From positions 20,505,845-20,569,844 of the forward strand of contig OY726573.1 in NCBI GenBank assembly GCA_963383645.1: 64,000 nucleotides of DNA. Reading direction: 5' to 3'. A program made the translations under genes and the position numbers. The DNA is from Muscardinus avellanarius (taxonomy: Eukaryota > Chordata > Mammalia > Rodentia > Gliridae). Below the pieces are notes generated by a model. The model was not told the DNA's origin and did not search any database. It worked only from the letters and a program-made list of their open reading frames with translations. Shown here one piece after another: positions 44,891 to 57,843 of the stretch; positions within the stretch are counted from its first letter, which is position 1, and the number at the start of each line of letters is the position of its first letter.

Positions 44891-47800
44891 CTGAGGCTCA
44901 TCAGGGAGGTGGAGGGAGGAGTCTCCTCTCCTGGCCTGGATATTTCAGGCAGTGAGACTCCCCAGGGACCTGTCTTCAAAACGAGAGGAGGCTGCTGGCC
45001 TTCAAGGCAGTTCCATCGCATCTTGCTCACGCCTCTAATACCTGCTAGTAGTGCTTTTCTCCCTCCCTGCTCTCCCAGCCCAGGAGCCCGTTAAGGAAAA
45101 GCCCCCAGGTGGCAGTCATTTCTGGATCAGTCATGAGGCTGAGCAAATGTCAAGGGGCATGTGGGGAGGGGATTGGCACTGCATCTAGGGTCTGTCCAGG
45201 CCGCGGAGCCCCCATGGATCCAGCCTCCGGAGGCTGCTCAGCGCCCTGACCTGGCCAGCGCTGTGCCCTGTAACCTTGGCTCCAGGGTTGCCTCCCAGTC
45301 CCTCCTTTTTCACCTGGTTTAACTGTTTCAGAGGATGTTCCCACCCTGAAGGGAAGATACCGGGGAGCGACGGTTGTCCGGAACCACCATGGTGTTTTGG
45401 TGAGTGCTCACTGGTGGAACTCCATGCCCTCCTGGAGGCTGTGCTGGTGTTGGTGCCATCCCTGACTGATGTGCCATCTCCCTGGTGTCAGGCCAAGGCT
45501 GTTAATGCTCTGACTACCTCTGTGGATGCCAAGGCTGATCTGGCACACCAAGTCAGGTGCTAACCCCAGTCCTGACTTCCATTATCAAGGGGTCCTGTGG
45601 TCTGCTGGTCCTGTGTCCCCTGCCTGGTGAGCCACTGAGTTCTGGGATTGTGTGGCTGTGGCTAGGAGCCAGGGGGAATTTCTGCATCCTTTTATGCTCT
45701 CCCCAGATATGCATTCAAGTGCAGGCCCGGCAACCCCAGAGCCTCAGCTCAGAACTCACAGGCTCCTGCAGCTTGCTGGCTCCTGACTTGCGCCCTCAGG
45801 CCCAGGCCTACTTCTCTGACCTTGGTAAGGACTGGCCACTGTGGCCTTGGACAGCTCCTTGGTTCTCCAAGGTGGGGCACCAGGCCAAGGTAGAGGGCCA
45901 CAGAGGCCAATGTGGGACAGGCGGCTTGAGGTCCAACACCGAAAGGAATCATGGTTAGAGCTAGGTATGTTTGCTTGGGGGACTGGAACCTTCTGGTTCT
46001 CACCTTTCCCACGTGTGTTCCTTAAAGAAAATCTCCTGGACCCAGAAGGACATTTGGACATGAATGGCTGTTACAGAAACAAAGAAGGCAGCACAGGGGG
46101 AGATGAGAACCTAGCCAGGAGGCGCCGGGCTCTGGAGACACCAGAAGAGGAGGAAGCTGGTGAGAAGTGGCAGATCTGGGCTTCCCCAGGCCAGCACACT
46201 CCAGGCTGGGGTGTGCCTGGGTCTGGAGGTGGTGATCAGAGGCTGGATTCCACAGGCTCTGTCCCCTCCATCTTACAGATGGAGACTGAGGCCCAGAGAG
46301 TGGGTATCATGAGGGTGGCATATTATAGGTGCTAGCTCCCTTTGCCTATGAGACAGGCGCTTCACTCTTGGGGGTTTCCTCTGCCTCTTCCCTGATCTGA
46401 GTCCCCAGGACCTGAGGCAGACATGCATCCTAAAGTACAGGACATGCTACCCTCACTCTGGACCCAAACCTCGTGCCCACTCCTGACCTGTCTGTTGTCT
46501 TGGCCAGGCACTGAGATTGCCATTGTCCTGGATGGCTCTGGAAGCATTGATCCCCCAGACTTTGAGAAAGCCAAAGAATTCATCTATGACATGATGAGAA
46601 GCGTCTATGAGAAGTGTTTTGAGGTGGGCTTCCCTGAGGACTGGACTCCCCTAGTCTGTCACTTTAGCCATTGCTGTGTAACAGGCGTCCTTGAAACAAG
46701 CAGCATTTTATTTGCTCACAATCCTGGGGGTCAGATATTTGGGCCGAGCCCAGCTGGGTCTTGCCTGTTTGCTTGACTGGGACAGATGGCTTAAGATGGC
46801 CTTGCTCCCCTGTCTGGGCCATGTGTCTCTTCTCATGGCAGTGACAGTCCAAGAAAAAGAGACCCAAAGCATACACTTGCTGATGCCCCCTGGCTGAAGC
46901 AAGTCAAGTGGCCAGTCTCATAGTCCAAATAGAGGAGGTCTACACAGGGTCCTGGGGAATATCTGATTCATTGGAGGCCGTGACTTTCTTGGTATCTCCT
47001 CTTAGCATCTCCTTCTGCCTGGGGACAAGGTGAATGGGTGGGTCCTACAGTACTTCCAGGGGTGGGCATCTCAGGCAAGGGTGGCCTTGGGCATGGCATT
47101 TCCACCAATTTCCTCCCACCCGACCCCTTCCTTCCAGTGCAGCTTTGCGTTGGTGCAGTACGGGAAAGTGGTCCAGACTGAGTTTGACCTTCTCTACAGC
47201 CGGGATGTGCATGCCTCCCTGGACAGAGTCAAGGCCGTCACTCAAGTGGGGGAGGTCACCAGGACTGCCTCAGCCATGCAGTATGTCTTGTGAGTGAGAC
47301 GATGACTAGCAGTGCGGCCAGAGGCCCTTCTGAGGCGTCATACCCGAGTAGGTGGCTGCCCAGAACCAAGAGGGAAGGGTGCAACAAGGTCCAGTTCTTC
47401 CCTGGGTGAGAGGGGATGAAAGAGGCGATGCCTCAGGATTGTCCTCCAGAAATCCTCCCAGGGCTTCCTCCTGTGATTGCAGCAGAGCAGAGGTCCCGTG
47501 GGCCACTGCCTGGGGTTCCATCTCAGCCCCAGCTTGTGCATGTTACCTAACTGCCTGTGCTCACTGTTATTTGTTTTGTTTTTGGTTCTGGGGATTGAAT
47601 CCATTAATATTCTACCTCCAAGAAACATGGTCTCACTGAGTCGCTGAGGCTCACCATGAACCTAGATCCTCCCGTCTCCTTCTCCCAAGTACTGGGATTA
47701 CAAGTGTGTGCCTGGCTACATTTTCTCACTTTTAATATGAGGGTAATCATTGTCCTTGCCTCCTAGTATTTTTGTGAGGGTTAAAAAAAAGTACAATGCA

Positions 47801-50800
47801 GCTGGTAGTGATGGTGCACACCAATATCCCAGTATTTGGGAGGCTGAGACAGTCAGGTCACAGGTTTGAGACAGCCTTAGCAATCTAATAACACTCTCAG
47901 CAATCTAGCAAGACCCTGTTTCAGAAACGAAAAATAAAAATGGCTGGGGGCGTAGCTAAGAGGTAGAATGCCCCTGGGTTCAATCCCCAGTACCATGAAA
48001 AGCAAACAAAAATATATATACAATATTTATGATGGCGTTTGGTGCTTTGTAAATACTGTGTAAATACTGCCCACCATTTTAATACCAATGCTATTTCTGC
48101 ACACACACACACAAAGGCAGACTCAAGGGCTGCCTCGCCCATCTGTCTTAGGGGGGCATGTGAGGAGCAAGAACTGTGTGGCGGATATCTTGCTGTGGCA
48201 CAGGGCATCATCACCCTTCTTTAGGCCTCTGATCCTACTTGAGAGGGCTCCTTAATCTTTTCCAATTCTGAAAGAGGTCAGTGAATAATATCTTCTCCAG
48301 AGTGAAGTTATCTCTCTGGCAAAGTTCTCCTCATTCATTCTCCTATTAGAGACAACATTTTCACGCCAAGCCATGGCTCCAGAAAGAAGGCAACCAAGGT
48401 CATGGTGGTGCTCACCGATGGTGACATATTTGGGGACTCCCTCAAGCTCACAACTGTCATCAACTCCACAGAGATGCGGGGTGTTGAGCGCTTCGCCATC
48501 GGGGTAAGGGCTAGGAGCCAGAAAGTAAGAAAGTACCCCTAGCACATCCTGAGTGGGGAGGAGCCCCGGATAAGAATGTATGAGGGTACTCATACCCTCT
48601 CTATTCACCAATACTTTTTTCTCCTGGTCCCCACGTCCTGTGCTCCCATTGGGTCTTCCTACAGAGGGCTCATTTCTCAGGGACAGTCACAGTTCATTGG
48701 CTGAGCATGATGGAGAGAGCCCATAGGAAAGTTCCTGGAAGAGGTGGTGCTGAGTCCTGGGAGCAGGGGGTGGGTGTCGAATGTGCCAAGATGAGAAGGA
48801 ACCTGGAGTCATAGGAAAACACATGTAGCTTAGTAAAATTGGATTTTGTCCAGAGTATATATGGAGAGTGGGGTGCCGGGAAGGAAGGAAGGAGACAGGT
48901 GCCGGAGCATCCACTGACCTGGGGACTCTGTGCAGGTGGGTGATGCTTTCCAGAAGCCCAAGACTGAAAAGGAGCTGAAGCTGATTGCCTCAGACCCCAA
49001 AGAGACCCATGCCTTCAAGGTGACTAACTACACAGTGCTGGATGGGCTGCTGAACAAACTGCAGCAGAACATCATTCACATGGAAGGTGAGCGCGTAGGC
49101 TCTCAGGGTTCAGTAGGAGACCCTGTCCTCACCGGCCTTCAGGGCTTCTCTGAGTCTCCCATCAGTTCCCTGAGCCTCAGCTATTCATCTGCAAAAAGGG
49201 AGCCATATCCCCAGACCCCTAATCTCTCAGAATCTCCCTTTCAGAAGCTCTAATAAACTGAACTAGCTCCTCCTCCCAGGAGCTTGAGGAAACTGAGGCC
49301 CAGAAAGAGGGAGGGAGGTGTCCAAACCTATTCAGCTAGTAGTTACTAAAGCAGGGCCCTGGTCTCTGTTTTCAGCCCAGCACTCTTCCCATTACATCAG
49401 ATATCATCTTTCAGGACGAGGCTGCTCGAGACCTTTCCCTGACATGATCTCTTTGGCATAGCAGTGGCTCACTGGGCTTCTTGGCTTCCAGGCACAGTTG
49501 GAGAGGACCTTCGCTACCAGCTGGCACAGGTTGGCTTCAGCGCCCAGATCCTGGATGAGGTTCGTAGACCACGCAATGCTGGCAGGCTTGCTCTCAGCGA
49601 CAGGCCACAGGACACCCAGGGATTCTGTGGCTGTGCCTCTAAAGGAAGCACTGTCAGAACCACTGCTACTCACTCTCCCTCATCTGGACCACTAGGTTCA
49701 TCCCAGGCAGCTGTGTTTACTATTGGAGGTCATCTTATTTGTGCGCTCTAGGATTGAGTTGTTCCTTAGACATTCCAGTGAGCCAAGATGTGGCCTGGTA
49801 GGTGGCCCGCCAAAGTGCTTGCTTCTCCCACAGATATCGGGAGGGCACTGCCTGTGCACAGGTGTGTGTCCTGTCGGGCCAGGGCCAGGCTGTGCCATCT
49901 GAGCAGGAAATGAGCACTGTGTTGCTCAAGCTTACTTTTTTATTAGTGCTCGATGTCTGGACCCTGGTGGGCCTTGGAGACATGGCAGCCCTGTCAGGGT
50001 CTCGGCACAACACAGAAATCCATGTCACCTTCCTGTCTGCATTTCTGGCCAGAACACGAAACAGCCCCCTCTCCCAGCAAGGTTGGCTGCGCTGGCCTCT
50101 GGGGCCCTCCTGTTCACTCGGCCCTCTGTCCCTACAGGGGCAGGTGCTGCTCGGTGCTGTGGGAGCCTTCAACTGGTCGGGTGGTGCTCTGCTTTACAAC
50201 ACCTCCAGCCGCCAGGGCCGCTTCCTGAACCTGACCGTGGAAGCTGAGGCTGCGCAGTACAGCTACCTGGGTGAGGGCAGGGCCCCAAGGATTCCTGGGC
50301 CAGGGCCAAGCAGAGACTAGGACACTGAGGCTGCATCTTAATCTGCATGTTAGGATTTCTGGTGCAGATGGGGCCTGGTAGTCCCACGAGTCATACCAAG
50401 TGTGTGATCGTTTGGGATCTGAGGTTGATAATTCTGGATGGGGACAGGGTGACCTTGAGTAGCTGCCTAGAGAAAGACCCGGTCACTCCATTAATAATAG
50501 GAGTAGGAGCCAGGAGTGGTGCCTGTAATACCAGTGCTTGGGAGGCTGAGACAGGAGGATCGCAGGTTTAAAAGCAGCCTTAGCAACTTAGCGAGATTGT
50601 CAGCAACCTAGCGAGACCCTGTTTTGAAATAAAAAATAAAATAGGTCTGGGAATGTAGTAGTACTAGAACTAAATAATAAATAATAAGAATAGGTATCCC
50701 TCACTCCTTGATCCTCGTATATCGTGTGTGATAAATGTGTGTAAATGTGTGTGGGTGAGGCACATGCATGATGGGTGGTGGTACATGAGTGGAAAGACTC

Positions 50801-51672
50801 ACTAATTGAAGGCCTAGCAGGGAAGGTTTGGGGGAGCCCCGCTCACGTTCACACCCCCCAGGTTACTCAGTGGCAGTGCTACACAAGGCCTGTGGTGTCT
50901 CCTTCGTGGCCGGCGCTCCCCGGTACAAACAGCATGGGGCAGTGTTTGAGCTCCAGAAGGAGGGCAGAGAAGCCGCCTTCTTGCCGGTGCTGGAGGGAGA
51001 GCAGGTACCTTCTGGGGAAGCCCCTTGGGAAAGGGGTGGTGGGAGGACAGGTGGGCCTAGGCCAAGCTCAGGCCCCTGGGCAGGACTGGCTCTGTGTGAG
51101 GGCCTGGCGGTTCCTCCACTGCGGGGCACCTGCTCCTTTCTCAGGCTCCTAGGAGCAAATCAGTCTTGTGCAACCCCAGCTGGGTGATCCAGGAAGAGCA
51201 GAAGAAGGAGTCTAGCCTTGCTGTGGAGTCCAGCAGGGGCCTCTCAAGCACTCCTTGTGCACCGTGTTCTTCCTGGGTGTATAGATGGGGTCCTACTTTG
51301 GCTCCGAACTGTGCCCCGTGGACGTGGATATGGATGGAAACACAGACTTCTTGCTGGTGGCGGCTCCATTTTACCACATCCATCAGGAAGAAGGCAGAGT
51401 CTACACATACCGTTTGCAGAAACAGGTGGGTGGGTCTCCATCCCTGTGAGCTTGTCAAGGCGAGGGCTGCAGGAGGCCCGGCCCTGCCTGGCAGCAGTGG
51501 GCAGTGATGGGCAGGTGTTCAGGGTTGGGAGACTGCTGGGTGGGGCACCCCACCTCTAGCCCCCTCCCACTTTCTCACCCACACCTGGAGTCCATTATAG
51601 CACCTCATGGCTGCATGTTTGACAAAGCCTGTGTTTCTCATTTATAATGATGGGCAGTAACTGCTGCTTTTG

Positions 51673-51734
<62 letters not shown>

Positions 51735-54700
51735 ACACACGGGGGGGAGAGAGAAAGAGCGTGCACTGAGGCTCAGTGAACTTTAATGATGTTGATGTTG
51801 AGACTAATAAGTATGTGGGAGAGAGGCTGGAACCCAGCCCTCCCAACTACCTACCCAGCATTCCTCCACCTGGAGGCAAAGGGAGCAGGCTGAGGGTCCT
51901 GAACCTTAAGGCGGAGGCTCCCAGCTTTACCACCGCCTGACCTTAAGGTGGGAGGCCCCTCACCTTTTCAGAGATAGACCCCTGCCAAAGATCAGAATCA
52001 ATAAGTCTGTGAACATGCTTCAGGGTGACATTGAGGTGGACATCACCCATGCTATTCTTTTTGTTTTTTATTTTTTGTGGTTCTGGGGATTGAACCCAGA
52101 GGTGTTCTACCTCCGAATGCTCATGTCTCCAGCCCTATTTTATCTTTTTATTTAGAAACAGGGCCTCACTAAGTTGCTGAGGCTGATCTCAAACCTGTGA
52201 TCCTCCTGTCTCAGCCTCCCAAGTACTGGGATTACAGGTGTGTGCCACCATGCCCGGCTCCTCCTGCCTTTCTTGAGGACTAAACTGTGCGTTTGCTTTG
52301 CAGGAAGGTTCCTTCTCCTTGGCATACATGCTGAGTGGGCTTCCTGGGCTCACAAGTGCCCGCTTTGGCTTTTCCATGGCAACTGTGGGGGATATAAATC
52401 AGGACAAGTTCACAGATGTGGCCATTGGGGCCCCCCTGGAGGGCTTTGAAGTGGACAATGGTGCCAGCTTCGGCAGTGTGTACATCTACAACGGACACTG
52501 GAATGGCCTCTCTGCCAGCCCCTCACAGGTGACCAGGGTGCTCTTGCCTCTCCCCTGTGGCTCTGACCTCCCCAGACAGGACGACCTGAGCTCTGAGATG
52601 GCCCCAGTCCTGAGTACTGGGCTGGCCTCTGGTGGTTGGGAGTGCCCAGTGAAGGAGAGAAGCTACTCAGGCGGGCTCCAGGCCAGGGCCTCCTTCACAT
52701 CCCTCAGATGGGGAGGTTGAGGCACTGTCTATCTGCCTGTTTCCCCGACCTGTATCTTCTCCATCTTTGCCATTCTTGACCACCAATCTGATCTTTCTTC
52801 TCTGGCCCTTTTCTGGCTCCAGTTTCTCACCCAGCTGCCCCGTGCTTTAACTGTCAGGCTTCAGGCTTCACTACCAGCCTAGCTACATCTTTGATGGGCA
52901 TTTTCTCACTTCCAGTGGCCTCCTGAGCCCAGCTCTCCCTGGATGACTCCTAGGCCTCTGGCTCATGCTGCCCAACCAAGGGCTTCTCTGGGCCCCTTAT
53001 CCCCAGGGCCCTCACTCCCCACACCAGACACCTGGGATTATCTCGGGCACTCTGACCCCACAGCCTGTCAGGTCTCACCGCCTTTCCTCTCCCGACCAGG
53101 CCCACCCCAGCCTTTGCACCCAACCCACCCAGCTCTGCCTCCTGCTCATCTTCCACCCCGTGTCCTCAGTGGTATCTCCAAAATATAATCCTAATGATGA
53201 CCCTTCTTCAAAGAAGCCTTTATTGAGCTGGCTCTGGTGGGACATACTTGTAATCCCAGTACTTGGGAGGCTGAGACAGGAGGATCACAGGCTCAAGGTC
53301 AACCTCAGCAAGTAGTGAGACTCTCATCAATCCAGCAAGACCTTTCAAAATAAAATCAAAACAGGGCTGAGAGTGTAGTTCAGAGGTGGAATACCCCTGG
53401 GGTTCAATCCCAGTACCACAAAAAACAAAACAACCCAAGGCTGGGGGTTCATCTCAAAATGAAATCTCAGGTAGGTGAACAGGGAAATACACCAAATGAT
53501 GTACACATCTGTGTTGGTGTCACTTAGAATCTCATTATGGCATATAATTCCATTACACAAAAAAAGTATAAAAATAAGCCTTAATAAAACTATTAGGAAA
53601 TACTAACACAAAAATGGAACCCCTGCCCCACAGCCAGGCCCCTCCTGCCCCCACCCCTGCACTGGACCTGCTAGTTCCCTGGAAACTGCTCCTCCCCGAC
53701 CATTCCTCACTCTTTCCCTCGATTTCTACTAAGTTCCCGCTGCCCTGCAGGGCTCTCTTCAAATGCTGTTTCTGGGGAAACAACCCCCTTCCTGTTTCTA
53801 GGTGGAGGGCTCTCTGGGCAGGAAGGTGTCAGTGATGTGGGATTGAGTGAAAGGACTTTTCTTCTCCTCCCTTGTCCCACCCCACACCTGTTTCTCTCTC
53901 CACAGCTGATCAAAGCCTCCGCAGTGGCCCCGGGACTCCGCTACTTTGGCACGTCAGTGGCTGGCGGCCTAGATCTTAGTGGAGATGGCCTCCCTGACAT
54001 CACCGTGGGCGCACTGGGCCGGGCAGCTGTGCTCCGGTAGGGATCTGCCCTGCCCATTGGGGCCCCAGCTCAGTTCCCCGACTCATCCTGCCTCAGTGGC
54101 CCCATGTGGTCCCCAGGCCCCACAGTGGCTTAGGGCACAGGTCCAGGAGCAGTCAGCCCAACTAAGGTTGATTCTCAGCTCTCATTCACTAGTGTGGCTG
54201 TGGGAGAGTAATTTTAAGTTCCAACTCTCTTATCTGTCATTGGGAATAACAACTGCGCCCACCTCAGAGAGTTCTGAGGCTTATATGAGGGAACATCGGC
54301 AAAGTATTTAACACAGTGCTGCTCAATGATACCTGTTATTATCATGAATTTCAGAGCTTCATTACTAAAGTGAATTATCAAGTCCTATGGCTCTAAATGA
54401 ACTGACAGAGTACCCATCTGCCCTGTCCTGACCAGTACGCTCCAAACTCATCTGTCTTACTTAGCACCCTTCTTGGCTGCTGCACAGAGGTCCGTCTCCA
54501 AAGCACCTCTGAGCAGAAGATGCTGTCATTTCGAAGCTGGGTGTTGGTGGCACACACCTGTGATCCCAGTACTTGGGAGGCTGAGACAGGAGGATTGCAA
54601 GTTTGAGGACAGCCTCAGCAAGTAGTGAGACTTTCATCCACCTCAACAAGTAGTGAGATGTTCAATCCCAGTACCACACACACACAAAAAAAAGATGCTC

Positions 54701-56494
54701 TCATCTCTGGTGGGAACCACTGTCATGGTAGCCTTCTCTGCTCTCTCTCCCTGGGCTCCATCCATACAGCCTCCAATCATCCCTTCACTCTGCAGCCCCC
54801 AAACCCTTAGTGGCTCCTCACCATGGCTTCCAGGACTCCCTGCTCCAACTCCCGTGTCCCATCACTCCTCTCTGTCCCCAGTCAAGCTCCAGTCACCCCG
54901 TTCCTCAAACAAATCAAGCTCATTCCTGCCTTGGCCCCTTGCAGTAGCTGTACTTCTGCCTCAGAGCTCTTGCCCAGATCTCTGCAGAGCTGGCTCCTCC
55001 TCAGTAACAGCATCAAGCCCTGCCGGCCCAAGCTCCCCAGACCCGACTCTCACCTGACCCTGTCTTATTTTCATCACAGCACTACCAGCACATGTTTCTT
55101 GTTTCTTTGCTGTTCTTGTTTCTTGTTTATTTGCTTGTTTGTCTGCTGTTCCACTAGAGCAGGGATGTGTCTCTTTCCCTACTGTATCCTGAGGACTCTG
55201 AGCAGCCCCTGCACATTGGAGATGTTGATAGGTCTTTGTTGGGACATGAATCGGTCAACCATGCACTGCCCTGGAAGGCCTGCGGTCACTTCTCATGCTC
55301 TTTGTCGTCTTGTTTAGCTCGCGACCTGTGGTTTACCTGAGGGTGTCCATGACTTTCACCCCTGATGCCCTGCCCATCGGCTTCAGCGGCACAGTGAAGG
55401 CATCACTGTGTTTTGAAGTCAGCTCCATGACTGCAGCTACAGCATCAGGTACGGCAGTCTCAAGGAGCCCCAGGTGCCATTCCTTATTGGCCTCTGTAGG
55501 GGCAGGAAAAGAGCACTTGGGCTTGTGTGAGGTTCTGGTGTTTGAGATCCCCTACTAGATCTTAGCTCCTTTGTCACTGGGTTCTATTAAATGCGAACTG
55601 CCCCAGGAGAAGAGGGTCTGAGGTTTTCCACTCTGAGCAGGTTTTCTCTCCCTGTTGGGAAGGGGTATTGGATCTCTTCCTTGGGGTTGCAGGCTTGAGC
55701 TTCTGCAAGAAAACTCAGAAAGGCAGCTATTTTTTCCTCTCCATCAGCTGTCATGTGTGGTAGGAGTACTCCTTAGAAGGGACCTCCCTCTTTCTCTCTG
55801 AGCTGTAGCTCCTTCTCTTTCCTCCTCATATCTCCCTGGCCAACGTGGGACTGGATCACCTGCCAAAAGTCCAGCCTCTCTCTTGTCCCTTTACCTGGCC
55901 CTTGTTTGGAGACTTTCCAGAAAAGAGATGGTGGGAGTGGCTCTCACGGCTGAGGGCTGTCTTTCCCTCACAGGGCTGTACAATAAGAAAGTTGTCTCAG
56001 TGGTCTCCAAGGTGCTGAGGGCCCTACTAGGCTCAGGTTACACTCTCTGGTTTCTCTCTCCATTTCCTGCATTTCTTCTCCTCCTCCTCCTTTTTCTCCC
56101 TGAATCCCAACCTCCTACACAAGTCTCTCCCTTAAGGAAGGCTGACTAAGTCTTTGGAATGTGCTGCGCTAGATGTGGGGCAGAGTGCTAAGGGGCCTTG
56201 GCCAGGTGCCAGAGACAGTGATAAAAGTATCTTCAGCTGGGCACAGTGGCAGACACCTGAAATCATGGCGCCTGAGAGGCTGAGATAGGAGGATTGCAGG
56301 TTCAAGGCCAGCCTTGTCAACTTAGTGAAACCCTGCTTCAAAAAAATGGGGGAGGTTAGGGGTGTAGCTTGGAGGTAGAATGTCCCTCGGTTCAACCCCC
56401 AGTACAAAAAAAAAAAAAAAAAAGCCAGGGGGTATAACTCAATAGTAGAACACTTGTCCAGCATACATGAACATCTGGGTTTCATTCCCAGCAT

Positions 56495-56540
<46 letters not shown>

Positions 56541-57755
56541 TCTTTAAATGAACAAGAATTTCAAACTTAATCCCTTGGGGACACTGTTTATGAGGGGCTA
56601 ATAAGAAGCCTTGGGCAGTGGGGGGCCTTGTCTGGGCCATGCCCATCCCATCCCAACCTCGTTAGGAACGTCTGCTCTTCCTCCCCAGGCCTCAGAGGAA
56701 CATGGCTCAATGTCACAGTGGATGTGGACTCGGGAAAGCAGAGGAAGAGGCTGCAGTGTTCCAACCCAAGGGACTGTTGGAGCCATCTTGACGAGTGGAG
56801 GGATGGGTCTCGTCTTTGTGAGCATCTCTGGCTCAATACCACAGATGGAGAGGTGAGCAGAGAAGTTTGTGCAAGAGCTCAGAGAGGTCTGTGACACTGA
56901 AATAGGATACATTCCTGTACATGAAAATGCGGCAATTACAATAATCACAACAAGCCAGGCATGGCGGTGAGTGCTCACCTCTGGAACTTAATGAGACCCT
57001 GTTAAAAATAAAAAGGGATGGGGGTACAGCTTGGAGGTAGAATGCCTCTGGGGCCAATTCCCAGTACCAACAATATCAGCATCAGATCAAGAACCACAAA
57101 ATGACATGGGGGATATAGCTAATTATACCAGAAATTGAAACTAAATATGGGCCGGGGGTGTAGCTCAGTGGTAAAGTATGTACTTTGCATGTCTGAGGCC
57201 CTGGGCTTAATCCTCAGCACCAGAGTAGGCAGGGGCAGAAAGAAAGAGACTGACTATAATTGAATATTAACTGCATCTCTGAATACTGAAAATGTCAGCA
57301 ATTAGAGCATCTCCCTTGTTCTAGAAGAAGACAAAAAGGGAGATGCTCTAATTGCTGACATTTTTCTTGGTAATAAATCAGGAATGTTTTCTATGTTATC
57401 CAGCCCCATTCAATGGTAACAGAGGTTCTGGAGGCCTATGTGAGTAACATAAGAAAACTAAACACTTAAAAGATAGAATAGAGCCAGGCATGGTGGTGCA
57501 CGCTTGTGATCTCCGCGCTTTGGAGGCGGAGACAGAAGGATCGCGCAGGTTCGAAGCCGGCCTCGCTGGCTTAAGAGATCCTGTTTTAAAATTTAAAAAA
57601 TATATAAATACATATATACGTATATACGTGTGTATATATATTCGTATATACGTGTGTATATATACGTATACACGTATATATGTACATATATACGTATATA
57701 CATGTGTGTATATATACATATACGTATATATGTGTATATATACATACATATGTAC

Positions 57756-57843
<88 letters not shown>

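Noticed and set aside
57151..57221. Functional tRNA gene
   Set aside because: The A box is good, but the B box and cloverleaf pairing are imperfect and the sequence matches ID SINEs.
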